NCBI GenBank assembly: GCA_043742865.1
Contig: JAYTXR010000037.1
Coordinates: forward strand, 1 to 41,295
From: PALSA-911 sp043742865
GTDB lineage: Bacteria; Pseudomonadota; Alphaproteobacteria; Acetobacterales; Acetobacteraceae
DNA: 41,295 nt
Direction: 5' to 3'
Part shown: one piece after another, positions 1-8,400 of the stretch
How positions within the stretch are numbered: position 1 is the first letter of the stretch
Layout: every line of letters begins with the position of its first letter
Translations under genes and position numbers: made by a program
The notes under the pieces: generated by a model
The model's input: the letters and a program-made list of their open reading frames with translations, nothing else
The model's database searches: none
Told to the model about the DNA's origin: nothing

Positions 1-114
1 TATGTGTTGGCTCGACGGAAAAAGGTCAAGCGACAACGGCAATTTTCCCGCCCTGGCGTGCCTCCGACATTGGTGGTTGACTCCCGACGGGAAGAAAAAA
101 AGGAGCGCTCTGCG

Positions 115-1089
115 ATGAAGGCGATGGTTTGCGAGGCGTTCGGCGGACCCGAAGTATTGCAGTCGCGGGATCTACCCGATCCGCCGCCCCCCGGTCCGGG
201 CGAGGTGCAAATCCGGATCGCGGCGCGCGGCGTTCAATACGTTGATGTGCTGCAGCTGGCCGGGAAATATCAGACGCGGCCCGAACCGCCGTTCATCCCC
301 GGCAGCGAGGCGGCCGGCGAGGTGATCGGCGTCGGCCCGGACGTGACCCGTTTTAAGGCCGGCGACAAGGTCATGAGCCGACATGGCACCGGCGCCTTCG
401 CCGAGATCGCCAACGCCCGCGCCAGCGCCTGCGACTTCGTGCCCAACGGCATGGATTTGGAGCAGGCCGGGGTGTTCCGCTCCGGCTTCGGCACCGCCTA
501 TCACGCGCTGCTGCAACGCGGGCGGCTGACCGCCGGGGAATTTGTGCTGGTGCATGGCGCCGCGGGGGGCATCGGCATCGCCGCGATCCAGATCGCCAAA
601 CTGTTCGGCGCCCGCGTGATCGCCACCGCCAGCACCGAGGCCAAGCGCGCCGCCTGCCTGGAGGAGGGCGCCGACCACGTGCTGGATTACACTTCCGGCT
701 TCATCGACGAGGTTAAAAGCCTGACCGGCGGGCGGGGTGCCGATATCGTCTACGACCCGATCGGCGCCAAGGTGAGCGAAGACAGCCTGCGCTGCATGGC
801 CTGGGGCGGGCGGCTGCTGATCCTGGGTTTTCTGGGCGGCGGCCCGGCGACGATCAAAAGCAATTACCTGCTGATCAAGGGGATCGAGGCGGTGGGGGTA
901 TATATGGGTGGTTTCCAACAGAACGAGCCGGAGCTGTATGCGGCCAATAACCGCACACTCGATGAGCTGGCCGGGGAGGGCAAGCTGCGCGTGCGCATCT
1001 CGCATCGGTTGAAACTGGAGCAGGCGCGCGAGGCGCTGGAAGCGGTGATGAACCGTGAAGTCATCGGCAAAGCGGTGCTGGTCGGATGA
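115..1089 (+). CDS. NADPH:quinone oxidoreductase-like (zinc-independent MDR family)
   Basis: A 324-residue medium-chain dehydrogenase/reductase of the quinone oxidoreductase (QOR) branch, expected to use NADPH to reduce quinones or enones in the cytosol. The GroES-like N-terminal half opens with MKAMVCEAFGGPEVLQ. The Rossmann half carries the AAGGIG nucleotide-binding loop at residues 149-154. The cysteine/histidine zinc ligands of alcohol dehydrogenases are not evident, as expected for QOR. The frame stays open to the left edge, but the ATG at 115 is preferred because AGGAG lies about 10 bases upstream and family homology begins there. The last four bases overlap the next gene as ATGA, so the two are probably translated together. 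The true substrate cannot be read from sequence. Bases 1-114 show no other feature. Confidence 0.85.
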   Translation: MKAMVCEAFGGPEVLQSRDLPDPPPPGPGEVQIRIAARGVQYVDVLQLAGKYQTRPEPPFIPGSEAAGEVIGVGPDVTRFKAGDKVMSRHGTGAFAEIANARASACDFVPNGMDLEQAGVFRSGFGTAYHALLQRGRLTAGEFVLVHGAAGGIGIAAIQIAKLFGARVIATASTEAKRAACLEEGADHVLDYTSGFIDEVKSLTGGRGADIVYDPIGAKVSEDSLRCMAWGGRLLILGFLGGGPATIKSNYLLIKGIEAVGVYMGGFQQNEPELYAANNRTLDELAGEGKLRVRISHRLKLEQAREALEAVMNREVIGKAVLVG

Positions 1090-2054
1090 TCAAGCTCATC
1101 ACCCATGAAAGCTTCGTGCCATCCCCGATGGACGGCGTGTCTATCTATGTGCGCAACAAGCATCCGGCCGGCATGACGCATTTTACCCCGGAGCGGACTG
1201 TGCTGTTCGTGCACGGCGCCACCTACCCGGCGGAGACCGCGTTCGATCTGCGGCTGGATGGTTTCAGCTGGATGGAATACATCGCGCGGCGCGGCTTCGA
1301 TGTCTATCTGCTGGACGTGCGCGGCTATGGCAGTTCCACCCGGCCGCCGGCGATGGACGCGCGGGCCTCAGCCAACCCGCCCTTCGCCGACACCGCGGAT
1401 GCGCGGGCCGATGTCGATGCGGTGGTGGAGTTCATCCGGCGCGACCGGGCAATTGAAAAACTCTGTCTGGTCGGCTGGTCCTGGGGCTGCGCCACCATGG
1501 GCAGCTACGCCGCCGAGCATCCCGACAAGGTGGAACGACTGGTGCTGTTCGCCCCGGGCTGGGTGCGCGAGGGTGCCTCCGCCGCCGACCCCGGCGGCAA
1601 GCTCGGCGCCTGGCGCGGCGTGACGCGCGAGGCCGCCAAGGCCCGCTGGCTGAACGGTGTGCCGAAGGACCAGGCCGATGCGCTGATCCCCCCCGGATGG
1701 TTCGATGCCTGGGCGGACGCGACCTTCGCCACCGACCCGGCCGGGGCGGCGATGAAGCCGCCGGTGCTGCGGGCACCGAACGGCGTGGTCAAGGACAGCC
1801 GGGAGTATTGGTCCGCCGGCAAGCCCCTATATGACCCGGCGGGGATCACCGCGCCGACAATGATCGCGGTCGGCGAATGGGACCACGACACGCCGCCGGC
1901 TTTGGGCCTGACGCTGTTCTCGCTGCTGGCCAACGCGCCGCAAAAACGTTTCTGCCTGCTGGGGGAGGCGACCCACACCGCACTGATGGAACGCAACCGG
2001 ATGGCGCTGTTCGAGCAGGTGCAGCTTTTCTTGGAGGGTGGACTGGCGGACTGA
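1086..2054 (+). CDS. alpha/beta hydrolase
   Basis: A 322-residue cytosolic alpha/beta hydrolase. The nucleophile elbow is GWSWG, with serine 132. The oxyanion-side HG motif is at residues 43-44 (FVHGA). The acid is probably Asp266 or Asp268 in GEWDHD, and the base is His297 in ATHTAL. No signal peptide is visible. The ATG overlaps the stop of the quinone oxidoreductase gene as ATGA, which suggests a shared role such as opening or hydrolysing a ketone or ester intermediate. Substrate specificity is not predictable; esterase, C-C bond hydrolase or haloperoxidase-like activity are all possible. The gene is followed by a repeat element and then the convergent nuclease gene. Confidence 0.85.
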   Translation: MIKLITHESFVPSPMDGVSIYVRNKHPAGMTHFTPERTVLFVHGATYPAETAFDLRLDGFSWMEYIARRGFDVYLLDVRGYGSSTRPPAMDARASANPPFADTADARADVDAVVEFIRRDRAIEKLCLVGWSWGCATMGSYAAEHPDKVERLVLFAPGWVREGASAADPGGKLGAWRGVTREAAKARWLNGVPKDQADALIPPGWFDAWADATFATDPAGAAMKPPVLRAPNGVVKDSREYWSAGKPLYDPAGITAPTMIAVGEWDHDTPPALGLTLFSLLANAPQKRFCLLGEATHTALMERNRMALFEQVQLFLEGGLAD

Positions 2055-2091
2055 GCCGAGGATGCTTGCATAATTCTGGGTTATGCAGCGG

Positions 2092-2170
2092 GTAGGATGG
2101 GTAAGCGGAGCGTTACCCATCAGACTTCAATACGGCTTCGGTTTCCAATGATGGGTTTCACCCATCCTAC
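2092..2170. repeat. 79-bp MITE/REP-like element with terminal inverted repeats
   Basis: The element begins gtaggatgggt and ends acccatcctac, an 11-base perfect terminal inverted repeat. Inside are two further hairpins: gatgggtaa (2096-2104) pairing with ttacccatc (2113-2121), and gatgggt (2150-2156) pairing with acccatc (2160-2166). The GGATGGGTAAGCG...ACCCATCC pattern belongs to a type of short mobile repeat common in proteobacterial intergenic DNA; this is family knowledge, not checked here. It sits between the convergent ends of the hydrolase and nuclease genes, so it may also act as a bidirectional transcription stop. Confidence 0.7.
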
Positions 2171-2208
2171 GCTCGCTGCTTTGCAACGGACGACGGCTGG
2201 AAGCATAA

Positions 2209-3309
2209 CTAACTATCAGATGGGTCTGGCAACGTTTCCGGCACGGCCAAGGCCGGCTCTATTGGGAGCGGTACTCCTCCCTTGGTTCGACGCAACGGCA
2301 CGAGCCCTGCCTCCAATTGCGGGCGGTTATCGACAGCGAGACGCAGCAATCGCTCCATGTGGGCTAGCGATGTCTCGACGATTGGGCGCGCTTTCTCGTA
2401 GTTGTCGAACTCGACGATGCGCGAAATTGGACGCCGGATCGTGGTATGCTGATGGTACTTGCCCGTACACGTCAGGGTGAAGTCGCCCGGCATGTATCGG
2501 CGAAGGAAGGGCTCAGCCTTGTCCAAATCGGTGTTCCGGAAGCTAATCTCAACGTAGCCAGTGGGGGCCATGTGTCGGAATCGTATCCAATCAGGCAGCG
2601 ACTTTGACCTCATCTCAAACCAAGTGTCCCCGACGTAGGTGACCGTGGGCAGCCGCATGCTGAAATCCGTGCCCTGGCGCGCATTGTAGTGCTGGAGGTG
2701 GTCGTAGTAGGCCGCGCGGAAGGCGGTCATTGTCGTGTCAGGCTTCTGCACTCGCTGGGTGGCCGACCTCGTGATTGCCACCTGAAGCACAGCGATTTTT
2801 GCGTCGCGCCGGTCGGAATCGTTCGGACAGAACCATTCCCCGATCTCCTCGTAGGAAAGAGCGCACATGAAGCGGTGGCCCCGCGCGACGTATCTGGCCG
2901 GTGCCACAAGCACCGTGACGGCCGTCAGCCCGTGGCCAAGTTCTTCCTCGTGGCCGGCAAGTCCGTAGCGCTCTGCCTGCGCAGGTTGGAAGGAGGCACC
3001 GATCTTATTTTCGATCAGCAGCACGAGGCGGTGCGCTGTGCCGCAAGCATCTACTGCCGACAGTTCGACCCGCAGATCTATCTCCCCGTGCCTGCACAGG
3101 TGCGACCTGGTGACCTGCAGGACGTCGAGCGTGCGGAAGTTGAGACTGGGATGACATGCCGTTAAAAACAGGCGACCAAACTCTCGATTAACGATGAATT
3201 CTTCTTCAAGGAGGAAATCAACATGCACCTCCTGAACCGAGCGGTATGCAACTGGAGTCGCTGTTGCGCTAACCGCAGTGCTAATCAAGCCGACCTGCTC
3301 GTGCGGCAT
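2209..3309 (-). CDS. PD-(D/E)XK nuclease superfamily protein
   Basis: A 366-residue protein (ATG at 3309) whose N-terminal part has a PD-(D/E)XK core: GEID at about residues 75-78, then LVLLIENKIG about 20 residues later, giving a D...E-x-K metal site. It is followed by FQPAQAERY, the Q-x-x-R-Y element typical of the PDDEXK_4-like group. The C-terminal 180 residues are aromatic and charged and match no domain I recognise. A TTG lies three codons upstream, but ATG is preferred because GGGAG lies about 10 bases before it. Base composition is visibly lower in GC than the neighbours, especially near the 5' end (about 3180-3240). It interrupts what otherwise looks like one collinear metabolic group. 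Such orphan nuclease-fold genes are often mobile or defence-associated; no partner methylase or toxin-antitoxin gene is next to it. Confidence 0.7.
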   Translation of the reverse strand: MPHEQVGLISTAVSATATPVAYRSVQEVHVDFLLEEEFIVNREFGRLFLTACHPSLNFRTLDVLQVTRSHLCRHGEIDLRVELSAVDACGTAHRLVLLIENKIGASFQPAQAERYGLAGHEEELGHGLTAVTVLVAPARYVARGHRFMCALSYEEIGEWFCPNDSDRRDAKIAVLQVAITRSATQRVQKPDTTMTAFRAAYYDHLQHYNARQGTDFSMRLPTVTYVGDTWFEMRSKSLPDWIRFRHMAPTGYVEISFRNTDLDKAEPFLRRYMPGDFTLTCTGKYHQHTTIRRPISRIVEFDNYEKARPIVETSLAHMERLLRLAVDNRPQLEAGLVPLRRTKGGVPLPIEPALAVPETLPDPSDS

Positions 3310-3515
3310 CTTGCTCAATCTCCCACTACGCTAAATACATTTTAGTCTGGTTTGCATGAGAAAGATCGGACGGTATCAACCTATCGGGCAGACTGTGGAT
3401 CGAACCGCCCGTTGCAGACATTCAAACCGACACACTCCTCACGGTTCCGCTGGCTTTACCGCGCCCGCCAGCACGTCCAAGATCGCTTCGACCGAACTCA
3501 GGGGGAACAGGAAAA

Positions 3516-3926
3516 ATGCTAGAACCAGGCCGCGCCAAACCGGTGCCGACACCGGAGACCCAGCATTTCTGGGACGGCGCCAAAGCCGGCGAGCTGCTGC
3601 TGCAACGCTGCGACGACTGCGCCAAAATCTACTTTCCGCCGCGGCCGTTCTGCCCCGTCTGCGCCTCGCGCAGTGTGTCGGCGCTAAAAGCTTCCGGGCG
3701 GGCGAAGCTGTATAGCTACGTGATCCATCACCGCAAAGTGCCGGGCTTCACCCCGCCCTATGCGATCGCGGTGGTGGAACTGGACGAAGGCCCGCGCATG
3801 ATGACCAACATCATCGACTGCCCGCAAACGCCGGAAGCGCTGGAACTCGATATGAAGCTGGAAGTTGCGTTTGTACCGATGGACGAGACCATCACGCTGC
3901 CGCTGTTCCGTCCCGCCAAAGGGTAA
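3516..3926 (+). CDS. DUF35 zinc-ribbon/OB-fold acyl-CoA-binding protein
   Basis: A 136-residue protein of the DUF35 (OB-fold, nucleic-acid-binding-like) family. An N-terminal helix (TPETQHFWDGAKAGELLLQ) is followed by a rubredoxin-like zinc ribbon with Cys32, Cys35, Cys46 and Cys49, then an OB-fold from about residue 60. Proteins of this family are obligate partners of thiolase-like enzymes (for example in archaeal HMG-CoA synthesis and in steroid side-chain retro-aldolases), where they bind CoA and channel substrate. The thiolase-like gene starts 5 bases downstream, supporting a complex. The ATG at 3516 follows a purine-rich ribosome site (GGGGGAACAGGA). Confidence 0.88.
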   Translation: MLEPGRAKPVPTPETQHFWDGAKAGELLLQRCDDCAKIYFPPRPFCPVCASRSVSALKASGRAKLYSYVIHHRKVPGFTPPYAIAVVELDEGPRMMTNIIDCPQTPEALELDMKLEVAFVPMDETITLPLFRPAKG

Positions 3927-3931
3927 ATATC

Positions 3932-5074
3932 ATGAAACAAAAAGCGGTTGCCGTCGTCGGTGCGTCTGAAACCACTCGACTTGGCGTCGTGCCGGAAATG
4001 TCGCAAATCCAGCTGCACGCGGATGCGGCGCTGAATGCCATGAAAGATGCCGGCCTGAAGCCGAAAGATATCGACGGGATCGCCACCGCCAACGAAACCC
4101 CGCAGCAGATCGCGCAGTATCTCGGCATCACGCCCACCTATGTCGATGGCACCTCGGTCGGCGGCTGTTCGTTCATGATCCATGTGCGCCACGCCGCCGC
4201 GGCGATCCAGTCGGGCCTGGCCAAGACCATCCTGATCACCCATGGCGAGAGCGGGCGTTCCGGCGTCGGCCGGCCGCCGCGTTCGGTGCCGCCCGATAGC
4301 CTCAACGGACAGTTCGAGCAGCCGTTCGGGCCGATGGGTCCGCCCAGCCTGTTTCCCATCCCGGTGCTGCGCTACATGAAAACCTATGGCATCACCCATG
4401 AGCAGATCGCCATGGTGTCGGTGGTGCAGCGCGAATGGGCGGCGCTGAACCCGCGCTCCACCTACAAGGACCCGATCACGGTCGCGGACGTGCTGAATTC
4501 CCGCATGATCGCCTATCCGTTCCGCATCCTGCAATGCTGCCTGGTGACCGATGGCGGCGGCGCGCTAATTCTCACTTCCGCCGAACGGGCGAAGGATTTT
4601 CCCGGCAAGACGGTGTACATCCTCGGCACCGGCGAGAGCGTGGAAACCCCAATGGTCAGCCAGATGGAGGATTTCAATTCCTCGCGCGCGTTCCGCGTGG
4701 CCGGGCCGACCGCGTTCAAGGAAGCCGGCATCGCCCACAAGGATGTCGATCACCTGATGATCTACGATGCGTTCGCGCATCTGCCTTTATATGGGCTGGA
4801 AGACCTCGGCTTCGTCGGCCGCGGCGAGGCCGGCGCCTTCATCGAGGGGCGCAATACCGCGATTGGTCAAAAACTGCCGATGAACACCAATGGCGGCGGG
4901 TTGTCGTACATGCATTCCGGCATGTACGGCATGTATGCGTTGCAGGAGAGCGTGCGCCAGATGCGCGGCATCGCGCCGGCACAGGTTGCGGGGGCGAAGA
5001 TTTCGGTCTGCCACGGCGTTGGCGGCATGTTCGCCGCTTCCGGCACGATCATCTTCACCAACCAGGGTCCGTAG
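3932..5074 (+). CDS. thiolase-like protein (SCP2-thiolase family)
   Basis: A 380-residue thiolase-fold protein of the non-decarboxylating lipid-transfer/SCP2-thiolase group. Visible elements are the N-terminal AVVGASETTRLG, the nucleophile-loop region SVGGCS with Cys79, the NTNGGGLSYMHSG loop (318-330), and the C-terminal VCHGVGGMF with Cys360 and His361. Canonical degradative thiolases have a different order of catalytic motifs, so acetyl-CoA acetyltransferase activity should not be assumed. Retro-aldol or Claisen chemistry on a CoA ester together with the DUF35 partner just upstream is the likelier role. The stop lies 5 bases from the convergent stop of the FAD oxidoreductase. Confidence 0.85.
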   Translation: MKQKAVAVVGASETTRLGVVPEMSQIQLHADAALNAMKDAGLKPKDIDGIATANETPQQIAQYLGITPTYVDGTSVGGCSFMIHVRHAAAAIQSGLAKTILITHGESGRSGVGRPPRSVPPDSLNGQFEQPFGPMGPPSLFPIPVLRYMKTYGITHEQIAMVSVVQREWAALNPRSTYKDPITVADVLNSRMIAYPFRILQCCLVTDGGGALILTSAERAKDFPGKTVYILGTGESVETPMVSQMEDFNSSRAFRVAGPTAFKEAGIAHKDVDHLMIYDAFAHLPLYGLEDLGFVGRGEAGAFIEGRNTAIGQKLPMNTNGGGLSYMHSGMYGMYALQESVRQMRGIAPAQVAGAKISVCHGVGGMFAASGTIIFTNQGP

Positions 5075-5079
5075 AGCCG

Positions 5080-6624
5080 TCAGGGCGAAGCGCGCCGCCA
5101 GGTCTGCGTGCGGCCGAACAGCGGGATGCCGACATATCCGCGCAGCACCAGTTCGGCCCCACCCTGGGCCATGTGCAGGGAGCACCGATAGACCGATCCG
5201 GTCTCGGGGTCGATGATCTCCCCCCCTGCCCAGCCATCGCCCTGGCGGTGCAGGCCGGTCAGGATGGTCAAGCCCAGGATCGGCCGCCCCCGCCGCTCGC
5301 CCGTGCAGTTGTCGCAGGTGCGCGTCGCTTCGGCCGGATCGATGGTTCCGGCGATGCTGCCGACCAACTGGCCGGCTTGCTCGCGGATGCGGACCAGGCC
5401 GCGTTCGCGTCCGGTGCGATCGTCGTAGGTGCGCCATAACCCCTCCGGGGTCGGCGTCTGGGCCTGCGCCGCGCCGGCGAGCATCAGCAAAACCGGAACG
5501 GCAAGTTGGCGAAGCAGCGCGCGCGGCGGAACCCGGGTCAGCGCCGCCGCCAGCTGCAATCCACGCGGCCAGGCTCTGGCGAGCGTCATCAGCACCCCCC
5601 GACCATGACGCCACCGGGCGAACCGGTACAGCGCCGAGGCGCGGCGTATCAGCGGCGACACGTCGGCGCGCAGGCGCCGGTGGTATTCGCCCGCCGGCTG
5701 GCCCTGCAGATAGACCTCGCTGGCCACTGCGGCGCTGTGCAGCGCGATCGCCATGCCGTCGCCGGTGAACGAGGGAATGACCCCGACCTGGTCGCCAAGC
5801 CGGAAGATATCCGGCGGGTCGTCCGGGCGCGGCGCATGCACGAAGCCATAGGGCACCCGATAGATCGACGCCGGCCGATCCATCCGCGCCACCGCACCGT
5901 CCAGCCGGGCGCGCAGATGCGGCTGGTCTCGTTTCAGATCGTCCAGCAGGCCCTCCCAACTGCCGCCCGCTTGCACCAGCTTGGCGCGATCCACCAGCAG
6001 GCACAGATTGGCCAACCCGTCCTCCACGACTTGCAGCCCGGCATAGCCGTGGCGGAACATCAGCACCTCGACATACCCTTGCAAGGCTCGGAGCTGGCTG
6101 GGATCGAGGCAAAAATGCATCTTGAACCCGACCAGATCGTCCGGCGCGCGCTGCGGCTGGCGGCGCAGGCCGCGAAGATCGTGTTTGCCCGTGGCCAGAA
6201 ACAGCGTTTTGGCGGCCAGGTCCTGCTGGCCGGATATTTCGGCAACGATCCCGGTATCGGTGCGGATGTTGTCGACCGCGCGGCCGCGGTGAATTTCCGC
6301 GCCGGAGGCAGCCGCGTGCAGCAGCAGCGCCTCGTCCAGCACCCGGCGCGACAGGCCGAACCCGTCAAACGGCAGATCGGCTTCCACCAAATCCGCCCCA
6401 TGAACCAGTCGCAGCCGGTTAATCGGCCGCGCGCCCAGGCCCGCGAGATCGATGCCGATCCGGCGCAGATACATCTCTGCCTCGCCGCTGATGAACTCGC
6501 CGCAAATCTTGTCCACCGGCGCGGTTTCGCGCTCCAGCAGAACCACCCGCCGGCCCGCCTGGGCCAGCCAGCAGGCCGTGGCGGCACCCGCCAGGCCGCC
6601 GCCGACGATCACCGCATCGGTCAT
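5080..6624 (-). CDS. FAD-dependent oxidoreductase fused to a DUF2147 domain
   Basis: A 514-residue fusion. Residues 1-365 form a UbiH/geranylgeranyl-reductase-like flavoprotein: dinucleotide loop GGGLAG (8-13), an ERETAPVDKICGEF segment, and the second FAD motif RLGDQVGVIPSFTGDG (275-290). Residues 366-389 read like a signal peptide or anchor (arginines, then LAVPVLLMLAGAAQAQ). Residues 394-513 are a DUF2147 domain with WRTYDDRTG, CDNCTGER (Cys437, Cys440), YRCSL and GRTQTWRR. DUF2147 proteins are normally separate exported proteins, so the predicted topology is a cytosolic flavoprotein, one membrane pass and a periplasmic DUF2147. An internal ATG at 5589 could instead give a separate 169-residue exported protein. 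The chosen ATG forms an ATGA overlap with the methyltransferase. By analogy with SrsC the flavoprotein may hydroxylate a polyketide phenol; reduction of an isoprenoid or alkyl double bond is the alternative. Confidence 0.82.
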   Translation of the reverse strand: MTDAVIVGGGLAGAATACWLAQAGRRVVLLERETAPVDKICGEFISGEAEMYLRRIGIDLAGLGARPINRLRLVHGADLVEADLPFDGFGLSRRVLDEALLLHAAASGAEIHRGRAVDNIRTDTGIVAEISGQQDLAAKTLFLATGKHDLRGLRRQPQRAPDDLVGFKMHFCLDPSQLRALQGYVEVLMFRHGYAGLQVVEDGLANLCLLVDRAKLVQAGGSWEGLLDDLKRDQPHLRARLDGAVARMDRPASIYRVPYGFVHAPRPDDPPDIFRLGDQVGVIPSFTGDGMAIALHSAAVASEVYLQGQPAGEYHRRLRADVSPLIRRASALYRFARWRHGRGVLMTLARAWPRGLQLAAALTRVPPRALLRQLAVPVLLMLAGAAQAQTPTPEGLWRTYDDRTGRERGLVRIREQAGQLVGSIAGTIDPAEATRTCDNCTGERRGRPILGLTILTGLHRQGDGWAGGEIIDPETGSVYRCSLHMAQGGAELVLRGYVGIPLFGRTQTWRRASP

Positions 6625-7319
6625 TTCAGCCTGCTGACGCAAAACCGAAATGCCAGCCGCCAGCGTATCTCCGCCGCCAGCCCGGCCTCGACCAGCAGCC
6701 GGGTCCAGTCGGCGCGGCGAAAGCTGCGGGCGATCGAAACGGTGCCGTCCTGGCGGACGATCCGGTGCCAGCGCGCCAGCACCGCCAGCACCGGAAAGCC
6801 GTAATAGGCCAAACCATGCCGGTGCAGATCGGCAATGAACCAGCCGCCGCGCGCATGCAGCTCGAGCCAGCGCAGAAAGCGCACCACATCGGCATCGGTC
6901 AGATGATGGGTGAACTGCGAGCTGACGATGAAATCCGGCGCCGGGTCCGGTGCGTAATCGAACACATCGCCGGACCGGTGCCGAATGGCCATCTCCGTCG
7001 GAGTTACCGCCGCCGCGGCGACCGCGCTGCGTGGATTAAGGTCGATCCCCTCCAGCGTCGCGCGCAGCCCCCGCCGGTCGGCCCAGCGCCGGATCGCGCG
7101 CAGCAGATCGCCCTCGCCGCAGGCCACGTCGAGCACCGAAATCGCTGCCCCCGCCGGCAGCGTGGCGGTGACGCGGTCCAGCCAGGCCAGCACCGGACGA
7201 TGGGTCAGCGTGACCCGGTTGACCTGCGCCAGATCGTGCAGGCAGCGCCGGTATTGCTCGACGCTCAGCGCCGGATCGTCCATCTGCTCGGGCTGGCTGC
7301 TGCGGCGGGAAAGATCCAT
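6621..7319 (-). CDS. class I SAM-dependent methyltransferase
   Basis: A 232-residue Rossmann-fold methyltransferase. Motif I is VLDVACGEGD (63-71), followed by LEGIDLNP as the motif II acid and SSQFTHHL as the post-II region. The ATG at 7319 lies 4 bases after the polyketide synthase stop, and the gene ends with an ATGA overlap into the FAD oxidoreductase. The context points to O- or C-methylation of the type III polyketide product. The phenolic-lipid methyltransferase SrsB of Streptomyces is a membrane ICMT-type enzyme, so this soluble class I enzyme would be an analogue rather than an orthologue. Confidence 0.85.
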   Translation of the reverse strand: MDLSRRSSQPEQMDDPALSVEQYRRCLHDLAQVNRVTLTHRPVLAWLDRVTATLPAGAAISVLDVACGEGDLLRAIRRWADRRGLRATLEGIDLNPRSAVAAAAVTPTEMAIRHRSGDVFDYAPDPAPDFIVSSQFTHHLTDADVVRFLRWLELHARGGWFIADLHRHGLAYYGFPVLAVLARWHRIVRQDGTVSIARSFRRADWTRLLVEAGLAAEIRWRLAFRFCVSRLK

Positions 7320-7323
7320 GGTT

Positions 7324-8400
7324 TCAGGCGAGCGAGAAGCGGAATGTCTCCGCCACCATGCCCGGCCCGAACGCCATCGCAAGGCCGCGGCCGGCGGATC
7401 GTTGGCCGAGCAATCGTTGCAACACGAACATCACCGTCGCCGATGACATATTGCCGAAATCATGCAGCACCGAGCGCGAAACGCCGAGCGCCGCCGGGGT
7501 CAGTTCCAACCCGGTCTCCACGGCGTCGAGCACGGTGCGCCCGCCGGCATGCACCGCCCACAGATCGACATCGTCAGTGCCCGCGCCGCGCAGCACCCCG
7601 CCGGCATCCTGCAACGCCACTTCAGCCCGCAACGCCTGGGCAATCCGTCCGGGCACCTGGCCGGACAGGTGCATATCAAAACCCTGGTCGCCGATCGCCC
7701 AGGTGATCAGCCCCTCGCTGGCGGGAATGACGATGGAGCGGAAATCGGCCAGCGCGATGCCGGTCGGCTCCGCGGTCACCAAGGCCGCCGAGCTTCCATC
7801 GCCGAACAGCAGGAACGACAGCACCTTCTCGAGCTCGGAGGTCTCCTGGAAATGCAGCGTGCAGAGTTCGAGGTTGACGACCAAGACCCGCGCGGCCGGA
7901 TCGGACAGAACCGCCTGCTGGGCCATCCGCAACGCCGGCACGGCGGCCGAGCAGCCCATGAAGCCGATGATCGTGCGCCCAACATCGGCGCGCAGCCCGA
8001 GCCGGTGGGTGAGCAGCAGATCCAGCCCGGGGGCGGTAAATCCGGTGCAGGAGGCGACGATCACCTGGGTGATCTTTTGGCGTTCGGCGGCGATGTCCAG
8101 CGCCGCGACGGCACTCAGGGCCAGGCGCGTCGCATCGGCCGCGTAGCGTTCCATTCGCATCCCGGTGCCGGGAAACCGGCCGCGCCGGTAGAAGCCCTCC
8201 GCGTCCACCTCCCCGGCGGCAAGATTGCCGGGAAGCAGATACGAATAGCGGTGCGCGATGCCGGACCGCTCGGCCATCCGGGCGAACACGGAGCGGGTTT
8301 TGGGATCGGTCAGCAGCGTGTGCGCGAAGGCCACGAACGGCGCGTGCACGTCGTTGTCGGGCACCGCGCAGCCGATCCGGTTGATGTAGGCGATGGTCAT
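7324..8400 (-). CDS. type III polyketide synthase (chalcone synthase-like)
   Basis: A 358-residue homodimeric-type ketosynthase of the chalcone/stilbene synthase superfamily. It condenses malonyl-CoA units onto an acyl starter without an acyl carrier protein of its own. The catalytic triad is visible: Cys118 in VASCTGFTAPGLD, His284 in WAVHAGG, and Asn317 in DFGNMSS. GFMGCSAA (146-153) and the FGPG loop (344-347) are also present. Bacterial relatives with a neighbouring fatty-acid-type ACP and ketosynthase usually use long acyl starters to make alkylpyrones or alkylresorcinols; product type here is inference. The ATG at 8400 overlaps the ketosynthase stop as ATGA. Confidence 0.93.
   Translation of the reverse strand: MTIAYINRIGCAVPDNDVHAPFVAFAHTLLTDPKTRSVFARMAERSGIAHRYSYLLPGNLAAGEVDAEGFYRRGRFPGTGMRMERYAADATRLALSAVAALDIAAERQKITQVIVASCTGFTAPGLDLLLTHRLGLRADVGRTIIGFMGCSAAVPALRMAQQAVLSDPAARVLVVNLELCTLHFQETSELEKVLSFLLFGDGSSAALVTAEPTGIALADFRSIVIPASEGLITWAIGDQGFDMHLSGQVPGRIAQALRAEVALQDAGGVLRGAGTDDVDLWAVHAGGRTVLDAVETGLELTPAALGVSRSVLHDFGNMSSATVMFVLQRLLGQRSAGRGLAMAFGPGMVAETFRFSLA

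Noticed and set aside
3356..3715. 119-codon frame overlapping the DUF35 start
   Set aside because: No motif, and it overlaps the DUF35 gene, which has a good ribosome site and zinc ligands.
5506..6804. 432-codon open frame antisense to the flavoprotein gene
   Set aside because: Arg/Gln/His-rich translation without motifs, expected from antisense of GC-rich coding DNA.
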